Source: JBDKUD01 sp039679805 (lineage in GTDB: Bacteria; Bacillota; Syntrophomonadia; Syntrophomonadales; Syntrophomonadaceae). Taken from it: DNA of 13,741 nt. The stretch lies in the NCBI GenBank assembly GCA_039679805.1, contig JBDKUD010000176.1, forward strand, positions 1-13,741. The letters run 5' to 3'. Every line of letters begins with the position of its first letter. Within the stretch, counting starts at the first letter, position 1. Shown here piece after piece: positions 1 through 5,746 of the stretch. The translations under genes were made by a program, and so were the position numbers. The notes beneath the pieces are model-generated. The model did no database searches. It saw only the letters and a list, made by a program, of their open reading frames with translations, and was not told the origin of the DNA.

Positions 1-297
1 TTTCCTTACTATTGCAGCAATACCCTGGGGGGTTTCAGTCTGACAGATACGTTTCATCAATTGACTACTTACGCTATACCATTCCAGATGATTATACTCA
101 GATATTAGCTCCTGATATTCACCCTGACGACTGTCATCCATAAAAATTGAGGTAACTAATTCGGGTCGTTTCAGAACCTCAAGTGTCGAATTCCTGCCTT
201 CCACAAAAAACAGGCTTTCCCGATCACGAGTTTTTTTATCTGCCAGTTTAACCGCTAGTTTTATATTTTTATTATCTGCTGAAGAAATATGTTTCAT
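1..297 (-). CDS. TrmH/SpoU-family RNA 2'-O-methyltransferase, N-terminal part (cut by window edge)
   Basis: This is the first 99 codons of a gene that continues past the left edge; it reads on the minus strand from an ATG at 297. The peptide starts MKHISSADNKNIKLAVKLAD and contains LFFVEGRNS and a later TETPQGIAAIV. That is the usual pattern of the SpoU substrate-binding domain, in which a positively charged start leads to an F-VEG strand and ends in TPQG before the SAM-binding knotted domain. Family members methylate the 2'-OH of a ribose in rRNA or tRNA; the catalytic knot lies outside the window, so the target cannot be named. A TrmH-family gene directly after rplT is a common Firmicute arrangement. 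The start is not certain: a TTG at 303 is in frame and sits 11 nt from a GAGGG at 315-319, a better-spaced Shine-Dalgarno than the ATG has. Confidence 0.85.
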   Translation of the reverse strand, partial: MKHISSADNKNIKLAVKLADKKTRDRESLFFVEGRNSTLEVLKRPELVTSIFMDDSRQGEYQELISEYNHLEWYSVSSQLMKRICQTETPQGIAAIVRK

Positions 298-333
298 AGT
301 CAAAACTTCATAATCCCTCAATCCGCAATTAAT

Positions 334-367
334 GAAAAACGCGGATCTATTTAAAATAAAATCCGCG
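334..367 (-). terminator. Rho-independent terminator after rplT
   Basis: Read on the minus strand, the 7-bp stem CGCGGAT/ATCCGCG (arms 361-367 and 340-346, AT-rich 14-nt loop) is followed at once by five T residues (335-339). It sits about 95 bp after the rplT stop and before the methyltransferase start, so it probably ends the infC-rpmI-rplT transcript. The 5' arm is also the outer block of repeat copy A. Confidence 0.7.
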
Positions 368-433
368 TAAGTCTTTTATAGTTCACCCTGCAGGGGCTGC
401 TGATGCTCCCTGAGGCGGCTATTAAGGACACGC
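361..433. repeat. Dispersed palindromic repeat, copy A
   Basis: This matches 1971-2045 in block order and spacing: ATCCGCGT (361), CACCCT (384), CTGATGCTCCCT (400-411) and ATTAAGGACACGC (421-433). The block starts lie 23, 16 and 21 nt apart here, against 23, 17 and 22 nt in the other copy. The interior can form a short CCC/GGG hairpin in both copies. It carries no ORF. I do not recognise the element from a named family. Confidence 0.7.
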
Positions 434-448
434 ATAAAACGCGTCCTT
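424..448. other. Imperfect hairpin next to repeat copy A
   Basis: AAGGACACG (424-432) and CGCGTCCTT (440-448) form a 9-bp stem with one A-C mismatch and a 7-nt loop. On the minus strand, the direction of rplT transcription, no T-run follows the stem, so it is unlikely to be the main terminator. It may be a 3'-end stabilising structure or the edge of the repeat element. Confidence 0.5.
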
Positions 449-462
449 TTCAATTTAATTAC

Positions 463-816
463 CTAAACAGTCTTTTTGGCCAGTTCAGCCAGTTGAGTAA
501 AGCCCTGGGGATCAGTGATAGCCAATTCTGCCAACATTTTACGATTGATATCAACTCCGGCTACCTTTAGTCCATGTACCATTCTGCTATAGGTTGTGCC
601 ATTATCACGTGCAGCAGCATTAATACGTGCTATCCATAACTTACGAAAATCTCTCTTCTTAAGTTTTCTGTGCGCATATGCATATTGGCCGGATTTCATT
701 ACCTGCTGGTTGGCTACACGATACAGCTTGGATTTACTACCCCGATAACCTTTGGCCAATTTCAATATCTTTTTATGTCTTGCGTGTGAAGTAACTCCAC
801 GTTTAACTCTTGGCAT
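463..816 (-). CDS. rplT: 50S ribosomal protein L20
   Basis: A 117-residue protein with the full-length L20 pattern: a very basic N-terminal extension (MPRVKRGVTSHARHKKILKL) that threads into 23S rRNA, then a globular domain with LWIARINAAAR and a final part with NRKMLAELA. L20 is an early assembly protein of the large subunit. In low-GC Firmicutes it also represses its own operon by binding the infC leader RNA; the matching leader is seen at 1593-1745. The gene is third in infC-rpmI-rplT, with 26 bp separating it from rpmI. An AGGGAGGA ribosome binding site lies 6-7 nt before the ATG. No anomalies were seen. Confidence 0.98.
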   Translation of the reverse strand: MPRVKRGVTSHARHKKILKLAKGYRGSKSKLYRVANQQVMKSGQYAYAHRKLKKRDFRKLWIARINAAARDNGTTYSRMVHGLKVAGVDINRKMLAELAITDPQGFTQLAELAKKTV

Positions 817-842
817 AAGTTGTTCCTCCCTCTATCTATCAA

Positions 843-1034
843 TTAAGGAATTAATTTAGAAATTCTCTTAGTTTCAACTTCGCTTACCAACCCGGCTTTG
901 CGTAGGTTTCTCTTTCTTTTAGGACTCTTACCGCCCAGAAGATGACTGGCATAGGCTTTAGCCCTTTTTATTCTTCCACTACCAGTTCTTTTAAATCTCT
1001 TGGCGGCAGCCCGATTGGTCTTCATTTTAGGCAT
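843..1034 (-). CDS. rpmI: 50S ribosomal protein L35
   Basis: A 63-residue, very basic protein starting MPKMKTNRAAAKRFKRTGSG, the typical L35 opening, followed by the KRAKAYASHLLGGKSPKRKR segment and a short C-terminal helix. L35 is a small structural protein of the large ribosomal subunit. It is the middle gene of the infC-rpmI-rplT operon, 15 bp after infC, with an AAAGGAGGAAG ribosome binding site just upstream of the ATG. Length matches the family norm of about 64-66 residues. Confidence 0.98.
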   Translation of the reverse strand: MPKMKTNRAAAKRFKRTGSGRIKRAKAYASHLLGGKSPKRKRNLRKAGLVSEVETKRISKLIP

Positions 1035-1049
1035 TTAATACTTCCTCCT

Positions 1050-1568
1050 TTAATCATTCTCTACTTTGGGTACTAATATCATAACCATATTCTTTCCCTC
1101 AACTTTAGGAGGTTTCTCCATGGTACAAATATCTACCAGCTGTTCAGCCAATTTAAGGGATAATTTCTCACCAATTTCCGGGTGGGTTATTTGTCTTCCT
1201 CTAAACATGATGGTAAATTTAACTTTATCTCCACCCTCGAGAAATTTGCGAGCATTCTTGGCCTTAGTCTGGAAATCATGATCTTCTATATTAGGCCGCA
1301 TCTTAACTTCTTTCACGGAAATAATCTTTTGTTTCTTACGAGCCTCTTTTTCCCGTTTGCTCTGTTCAAACTTAAATTTACCATAGTCCATTAATCGGCA
1401 TACCGGCGGCTTGGCTGAAGGAGCAATCTCAACCAGGTCGAAACCCCTCTCCAGGGATAAATCCAGTGCCTCTTTGATAGGAACTATACCCAACTGTTCA
1501 CCGGTCTCACTTATAAACCGGACTTCCTTAACCCGGATTTCTTCGTTGACTCTCCATTCCTTGCTGAT
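1050..1568 (-). CDS. infC: Translation initiation factor IF-3, with a non-canonical ATC start
   Basis: IF-3 binds the 30S subunit, keeps it apart from 50S and checks the start codon and initiator tRNA. The protein shows the N-domain (ISKEWRVNEEIRVKEVRFI, then LVEIAPSAKPPVCRLMDYGK), a lysine-rich linker and the C-domain (VKMRPNIEDHDFQTKAKNA, FRGRQITHPEIG). I place the start at the ATC at 1568-1566: it follows a full AGGAGGTGA ribosome binding site by 7 nt and gives 172 residues, the usual size. The only in-frame ATG (1631) would add 21 residues encoded by the leader terminator hairpin itself and has no ribosome binding site. AUU/AUC/AUA starts are a known trait of infC and let IF-3 limit its own synthesis, because IF-3 discriminates against such codons. 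Confidence 0.95.
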   Translation of the reverse strand: MSKEWRVNEEIRVKEVRFISETGEQLGIVPIKEALDLSLERGFDLVEIAPSAKPPVCRLMDYGKFKFEQSKREKEARKKQKIISVKEVKMRPNIEDHDFQTKAKNARKFLEGGDKVKFTIMFRGRQITHPEIGEKLSLKLAEQLVDICTMEKPPKVEGKNMVMILVPKVEND

Positions 1569-1575
1569 AAGAAGT

Positions 1576-1584
1576 TCACCTCCT
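1576..1584 (-). promoter_or_regulatory. Strong ribosome binding site that fixes the infC ATC start
   Basis: On the minus strand the sequence AGGAGGTGA is fully complementary to the 3' end of 16S rRNA. It lies 7 nt before ATC (1568-1566) and follows the attenuator T-run directly. No ATG, GTG or TTG lies at a suitable distance. Confidence 0.85.
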
Positions 1585-1592
1585 GAAAATAT

Positions 1593-1619
1593 AAAAAAGC
1601 GGGTCGCAAAAACCCGCTT
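1593..1619 (-). terminator. Attenuator terminator in the infC leader
   Basis: On the minus strand an 8-bp stem AAGCGGGT/ACCCGCTT (1612-1619 and 1597-1604, loop 1605-1611) runs into TTTTTT. It is an intrinsic terminator placed between the promoter and the infC ribosome binding site, so the operon can only be read when termination is avoided. This is how L20-controlled leaders of Firmicutes work. Confidence 0.85.
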
Positions 1620-1745
1620 CTTAATTCCCATACATTCAAACTGTCAATCTGACGAATAACCGTCAAAGATTAATATTTGAACTGTAACCTTACGAACAAT
1701 TGTTGTAAGGTGAGAAGCATGGCTCCTGCTTAAACAACCACGTGT
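1593..1745 (-). ncRNA. Probable L20-type leader RNA of infC-rpmI-rplT
   Basis: The transcript from the promoter at 1749-1777 would carry about 150 nt of structured leader before the attenuator. Visible parts are a 7-bp stem ACCTTAC/GTAAGGT (1687-1693 with 1705-1711), a small stem TGACG/CGTCA (1650-1654 with 1661-1665), a possible TTCAAA/TTTGAA long-range pairing around 1635-1681, and the terminator. In B. subtilis, L20 binds such a leader and favours termination. The assignment to that class rests on position, operon order and the attenuator; I did not match the L20-binding core base by base. Confidence 0.65.
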
Positions 1746-1748
1746 ATG

Positions 1749-1777
1749 AGTATAACATAATTATCCTGCCAGTGCAA
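1749..1777 (-). promoter_or_regulatory. Sigma-A-type promoter of infC-rpmI-rplT
   Basis: On the minus strand, TTGCAC (-35, 1772-1777) and TATACT (-10, 1749-1754) are separated by exactly 17 nt. Transcription would start near 1742 and make the structured infC leader. This gives the translation-factor operon its own promoter, independent of thrS. Confidence 0.75.
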
Positions 1778-1789
1778 GAGCTTCCCTAT

Positions 1790-2052
1790 ATTCAACGCGG
1801 ATTTCGCGGACCCTTCGGGAAAGGATTTCCGCGGAATTAATATTCAACGCAGAAGGACACAGATTTTTTTTATATGTTGTGGAGTAATACTAATTTTCAA
1901 ACATGATTGTGTCCTCAGGCATGTGTAATTATTAAGAACTGACTCTGCCAACCTTAATTATTTCCTCTTTATCCGCGTGCGGCCAAAGCCGCCCACCCTA
2001 ACGGGTACCACTGATACTCCCTATCGGTCGCCATTAAGGACGCGCGTTGAAT
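1790..2052. repeat. Intergenic segment bounded by 10-bp inverted repeats (MITE-like)
   Basis: ATTCAACGCG at 1790-1799 and its exact reverse complement CGCGTTGAAT at 2043-2052 bound a 263-bp non-coding segment between thrS and the infC promoter. Inside are a second direct ATATTCAACGC (1840-1850; the first is 1788-1798), a stem CGCGGA/TCCGCG (1805-1810 with 1828-1833) around a CCC-TTC-GGG mini-hairpin, a 10-bp palindrome TTCCGCGGAA (1827-1836), an 8-bp inverted repeat AGGACACA/TGTGTCCT (1854-1861 with 1908-1915), and repeat copy B. There is no ORF and no clear target-site duplication. It may be a small mobile element or several piled together. Confidence 0.45.
1971..2045. repeat. Dispersed palindromic repeat, copy B
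   Basis: Blocks match copy A at 361-433: ATCCGCGT (1971), CACCCT (1994), CTGATACTCCCT (2011-2022) and ATTAAGGACGCGC (2033-2045). It also has a hairpin GCGGC/GCCGC around 1979-1992 that copy A lacks, and an ACCC/GGGT hairpin where copy A has CCC/GGG. It begins 13 bp after the thrS stop. Confidence 0.7.
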
Positions 2053-2057
2053 TAAAC

Positions 2058-3965
2058 TTATTTCGCCTTGTCGGCAATTTCTTTTTTAATCATGGCAGTA
2101 AACTCTTCTACCGGCATAGCTCCCAGATCTCCGTTTTTGCGGTGACGAACTGCTACCGCACCGGATTCAACCTCTTTGTTCCCTATAACTAATAAATAAG
2201 GTATCTTCTGCAGTTGTCCCTCTCTTATCTTGTAGCCAATTTTTTCACTGCGCATATCTATTTCAACCCGGATACCGGCTTCGTCAAGTTCATCGACCAT
2301 TTTTTGTGCATATTCATGCTGATTTTCAGTAATAGGCAGAATTTTAACCTGAACTGGTGCCAGCCAGGTAGGAAATGCCCCGCCGAAATGTTCGGTAAGT
2401 ATACCTATAAACCTTTCGACACTACCATAAATAACCCGATGAATCATAACCGGCTGGTGCTTCTCACCATCTTCTCCGATATAGGTTAAACCAAATCTAT
2501 CAGGCATTTGGAAGTCCAACTGAATTGTTCCGCATTGCCAGGTTCTATCCAGTGAATCCTGGAGATGAAAATCGATTTTAGGTCCGTAAAACGCTCCATC
2601 ACCCTCATTTACTTTATATGATATCCCCTTTTCATCGAGGGCTTTAATCAAAGCATTGGTAGCCATTTCCCAAATTTCTTCGGAACCCATTGAATCTTCC
2701 GGCTTGGTTGAAAGTTCAACATAATAAGGGAAACCAAACATACTATAGAAATTATCGATTAGATCGATTACACCTTTTATTTCATCATTTATTTGCTCCG
2801 GCAGCATAAAGATATGGGCATCGTCTTGAGTAAATGCCCTTACCCGCATTAGGCCATGTAAAACTCCAGACATTTCATGCCGGTGCACCAAGCCTAACTC
2901 GCCCAATCTTAAAGGTAATTCCTTATAGCTGTGCAAATTTTGCTTGTACACCAGAATGCCACCAGGGCAGTTCATGGGTTTGATATTATAATCCTGATCA
3001 TCTATCTTGGTGTAATACATGTTGTCCTTATAATGATCCCAATGTCCCGACCTTTCCCATAACTGTGTATTCAGTATCATGGGAGTCCGGATTTCCTGGT
3101 AACCGGCTTTATGGTGTGCCTGTCTCCAGAAGTTCTCCAATTCATTCCTGAGCACCATGCCTTTAGGTAGGAAAAACGGGAATCCCGGACCTTCATCGAG
3201 TACTACAAACAATCCTAATTCTTTACCTAACTTACGATGATCCCGTTTCTTGGCTTCCTCCATTTTTTGCAGGTATTCATCCAACATAGCTTTCTGGGGA
3301 AATGAGGTAGCATAAATTCTCTGCAGCATCTCATTTTTCTCATCACCACGCCAGTAAGCACCTGCCAGGCTCATGATCTTAATGGCCTTAAGTCTTCCGG
3401 TGGAAGGTACATGAGGACCTACACACAGGTCCACAAATTCTCCCTGTTCATATAAACTAATGGCCGCATCATCTGGTAAATCTTCAATTAGTCTAACCTT
3501 ATAATCTTCTCCGGCAGCAGTAAAAAGCTTGAGGGCATCCTCCCTACTAATCTCTTTTTTAATAATAGGATAATTACTTTTAATTATTCGGTTCATTTCT
3601 TCTTCAATAAGAAGAAAATCCTCGGGGGTAAAAGTATGATCATTAGCGAAGTCATAGTAGAAACCTTTATCAATAGCCGGGCCTATAGCCAACTTAGCCT
3701 CAGGCCACAACCTTTTGACTGCTTGAGCCATAACATGAGATGATGAATGGCGGTACACAGTGCGGGCCCTATCATCATCGAAGTTAAGGATTTCCAGTTC
3801 GCCATCCTGTTCAACTTCGGTGGAAAGCCCAGTAATCTCACCATTAAAAACAGCCGCCACCGCATTTTTCGCCAGTTTGGGGCTGATATCCTCACATATC
3901 TGCAACAGGGCAGTCCCTTTTGCATATTGCCGTTGACTCCCGTCCTTCAGTTTTATGGATATCAT
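2058..3965 (-). CDS. thrS: Threonyl-tRNA synthetase
   Basis: This enzyme charges tRNA-Thr with threonine using ATP and removes wrongly attached serine. It has 635 residues, full length. Domains in order: TGS (about 1-60); the editing domain with the HxxxH pair His73/His77 and the Cys181/His185 pair (DLCVGPH); the class II catalytic core (about 240-530) with the zinc ligands Cys333 (MNCPGG), His384 (DDAHIF) and His509 (MIHRVIYGS); and the anticodon-binding domain (about 535-635, from APVQVKILPI). All key residues are present. The ATG follows TAGGAGG by 8 nt and lies 30 bp after the DUF445 gene, so the two are probably cotranscribed. No T-box leader is visible upstream, although one is common for Firmicute thrS. 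No strong terminator follows the stop codon; repeat copy B starts at once. Confidence 0.98.
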   Translation of the reverse strand: MISIKLKDGSQRQYAKGTALLQICEDISPKLAKNAVAAVFNGEITGLSTEVEQDGELEILNFDDDRARTVYRHSSSHVMAQAVKRLWPEAKLAIGPAIDKGFYYDFANDHTFTPEDFLLIEEEMNRIIKSNYPIIKKEISREDALKLFTAAGEDYKVRLIEDLPDDAAISLYEQGEFVDLCVGPHVPSTGRLKAIKIMSLAGAYWRGDEKNEMLQRIYATSFPQKAMLDEYLQKMEEAKKRDHRKLGKELGLFVVLDEGPGFPFFLPKGMVLRNELENFWRQAHHKAGYQEIRTPMILNTQLWERSGHWDHYKDNMYYTKIDDQDYNIKPMNCPGGILVYKQNLHSYKELPLRLGELGLVHRHEMSGVLHGLMRVRAFTQDDAHIFMLPEQINDEIKGVIDLIDNFYSMFGFPYYVELSTKPEDSMGSEEIWEMATNALIKALDEKGISYKVNEGDGAFYGPKIDFHLQDSLDRTWQCGTIQLDFQMPDRFGLTYIGEDGEKHQPVMIHRVIYGSVERFIGILTEHFGGAFPTWLAPVQVKILPITENQHEYAQKMVDELDEAGIRVEIDMRSEKIGYKIREGQLQKIPYLLVIGNKEVESGAVAVRHRKNGDLGAMPVEEFTAMIKKEIADKAK

Positions 3966-3995
3966 AGAAACAACCTCCTAAAAATATTTACATTC

Positions 3996-4598
3996 TTATC
4001 CGGGGAAAACTACCAGAATTAGCACTTGCACCAGTCCTATAATTAATCCCAATACTCCTCCCATTATCTCAATAAATCTGAGTTCAGTGGAGGAAACTCC
4101 CGTGATCATGGCCTCCAGCTCATCCAGATTAAAGTCGTTAATTTTATCTTCCACTATAGTCTTAATTTGTATCTCCCGGGTAATATAGTTCCTTTGAATA
4201 TTAATAAATTCTGAGATCAAACCCGGGGCTTCCTGTCGTAAAATCTTATCAATGCTGTCACCTATAAGTGCGGTAACTTTGGCGGGCAGAATCCGGGGCA
4301 GCATGCTGCTCAGTCTATCTTTTACCAGTCCGGTAATAGATGTGACCAGCTTGTCCTGTATCCGGGGAGTATTAACCTCATCAAAAACATCATCCAGGGA
4401 TAACAATTGGTTTTCTACCAGTTCTCCAACATTCCTGGCTATATCTGCCCGTCTTTTGGGCAACACCCCATATAGCTTAAAAAGCCCTAAATTAACGGGC
4501 TTTTTGGGCCAAAATAACATTTTTATAGCAACAACGTTGGTAAAATATCCAATAAAAGCACTAATAAGCGGTATAATTAATAATTTATATTGCAGCAT
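3996..4598 (-). CDS. DUF445-family membrane protein
   Basis: A 200-residue protein with a hydrophobic segment at each end (about 5-27 and 178-198). The N-terminus carries the family pattern GYFTNVVAIKMLFWPKKP, and the C-terminal part carries SSTELRFIEIMGGVLGLIIG. The middle is a mostly amphipathic helical region with no catalytic motif. DUF445 proteins (YheB-like in Bacillus) are membrane proteins of unknown molecular role, some of them linked to sporulation, so no function is assigned here. It lies upstream of thrS with a 30-bp gap and likely shares a transcript with it. The ATG is preceded by AAGGTGAGG. Confidence 0.85.
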   Translation of the reverse strand: MLQYKLLIIPLISAFIGYFTNVVAIKMLFWPKKPVNLGLFKLYGVLPKRRADIARNVGELVENQLLSLDDVFDEVNTPRIQDKLVTSITGLVKDRLSSMLPRILPAKVTALIGDSIDKILRQEAPGLISEFINIQRNYITREIQIKTIVEDKINDFNLDELEAMITGVSSTELRFIEIMGGVLGLIIGLVQVLILVVFPG

Positions 4599-4627
4599 AC
4601 CCTCACCTTAGCTAATATTTCTTAAAA

Positions 4628-4656
4628 AGGATATCAGATTTTATTTGTTATAGCAA
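4628..4656 (-). promoter_or_regulatory. Possible sigma-A promoter of DUF445-thrS
   Basis: On the minus strand, TTGCTA (4651-4656) and TATCCT (4628-4633) are 17 nt apart, with 4 of 6 matches each. The site is in the 115-bp gap between ytxC and the DUF445 gene. It is the best match there, but weak. Confidence 0.35.
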
Positions 4657-4713
4657 TATAAATGGCCATAGCTACATGATTGGGAAAAAATAATTTAAGG
4701 TGAGATGGATTTT

Positions 4714-5640
4714 CTAGTGAGGTTCACAGGTTTCCCGGTTATGCAGTAAGCAACGTTCACAACCCCGACACACCTGGATTCTATCTTTAAAAACATTCTT
4801 GATCATTTCCACCGGACTACTATCAGCTAACTGATTGTTATCATGTATTATTATCCTTCGAGGTGCAATTGTAATCAGAATACTAATTAGGATGTCGTCC
4901 AGATTAATGTCATCCAATAATATATCGTCAAGATATGAAGAAAGAAAATCTTCCTCGATCTTGCTCCCCTTACCATCCCATAAACAAAAACCTTCATTTT
5001 CCATTAGTAAGTTAACTTCATTAGTCTTGGCAGGTTGCGAATCCACAAAATAACGCAGTAGTTTAATAAACTCATTATACTCTTTTTCATTTCTCAATTC
5101 TTCATAAGCAAGATCTATAGCAAACCTGATTTCCTTTAAATAATCAGGCAGGCAGAAATTAATAAAACCTTCTACCACCAGTAAATCATTGTCATAAATA
5201 TATTCCAGAACTCGATGGGCAATTTTATTTTTCCTGCCAAAATTCATTAACATATTTAAACTTTCATTACTATTGCACTTTTTTAGAAATGCGATGGTTT
5301 TTTCAAAAATATAATTTTTATCTTGATGAGATACACGTCTAAATTTGCGAAAGATTTCCTTCCATATAATTGTTTCTTCCCACTGACAAATTATATGATC
5401 AGCCAAAATTTCAGAGATCTGATGTTTAAATATATAAATAACGTCTTCATCTCTAAATATTCCGTTGGAATTATCGCCCTTTAAGCTAATATAAATTTCT
5501 TCTATATTACACTGGTTATTAACTTGTGAATCAATATTCAACATATAACCACGTTCTTTTATCCAGGCAAATCTCTGCTCCAGGTTTTCATGAAAAATAT
5601 CCATTTTAATGGCCGTAGAAACCACAAACTGGTAATACAT
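4714..5640 (-). CDS. ytxC: Sporulation protein of the YtxC family
   Basis: A 308-residue soluble protein. The segments VVEGFINFCLPDYLKEI, EYNEFIKLLRYFVD and the final LISILITIAPRRIIIHD are the family pattern of YtxC, a sporulation-associated protein found near thrS in Bacillus and many Clostridia; its biochemical role is unknown. The start is the ATG at 5640, behind GGAGGG (5651-5656). A longer reading from 5697 has no ribosome binding site and would run through a promoter-like sequence. The C-terminus has four cysteines, Cys291, Cys294, Cys297 and Cys305 (C-x2-C-x2-C-x7-C), which could bind a metal. The gene is single, with its own likely promoter. Confidence 0.85.
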   Translation of the reverse strand: MYYQFVVSTAIKMDIFHENLEQRFAWIKERGYMLNIDSQVNNQCNIEEIYISLKGDNSNGIFRDEDVIYIFKHQISEILADHIICQWEETIIWKEIFRKFRRVSHQDKNYIFEKTIAFLKKCNSNESLNMLMNFGRKNKIAHRVLEYIYDNDLLVVEGFINFCLPDYLKEIRFAIDLAYEELRNEKEYNEFIKLLRYFVDSQPAKTNEVNLLMENEGFCLWDGKGSKIEEDFLSSYLDDILLDDINLDDILISILITIAPRRIIIHDNNQLADSSPVEMIKNVFKDRIQVCRGCERCLLHNRETCEPH

Positions 5641-5672
5641 AATAAATCGGCCCTCCACATAAAGCTTAGTAT

Positions 5673-5702
5673 ATATATATGTTAGGCCGTTTTTCATTAT
5701 TC
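5673..5702 (-). promoter_or_regulatory. Possible sigma-E-type (mother-cell) promoter of ytxC
   Basis: On the minus strand, GAATAAT (5696-5702) and CATATATAT (5673-5681) are 14 nt apart. They fit the B. subtilis sigma-E consensus (KMATATT, 14-15 nt, CATACAHT) at 6 of 7 and 6 of 8 positions. Transcription would start about 25 nt before the ytxC ATG, leaving room for the GGAGGG ribosome binding site. The AT-rich context raises the chance of a coincidental match. Confidence 0.4.
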
Positions 5703-5746
5703 AATTCATTAATGACAAGAAAAAACATCAGTAATGAGCAAAAAGT

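Noticed and set aside
424..450. The imperfect hairpin downstream of rplT as the operon terminator
   Set aside because: No T-run follows it on the minus strand; the stem at 340-367 with TTTTT is a better terminator.
1569..1631. N-terminal extension of IF-3 from the ATG at 1631
   Set aside because: It is encoded by the attenuator hairpin and T-run, has no ribosome binding site, and does not resemble IF-3.
1985..2030. A T-box-like GTGGTACC sequence on the minus strand inside repeat copy B
   Set aside because: The matching stretch in copy A lacks it, no specifier stem or paired terminator/antiterminator follows, and it lies after thrS, not before it.
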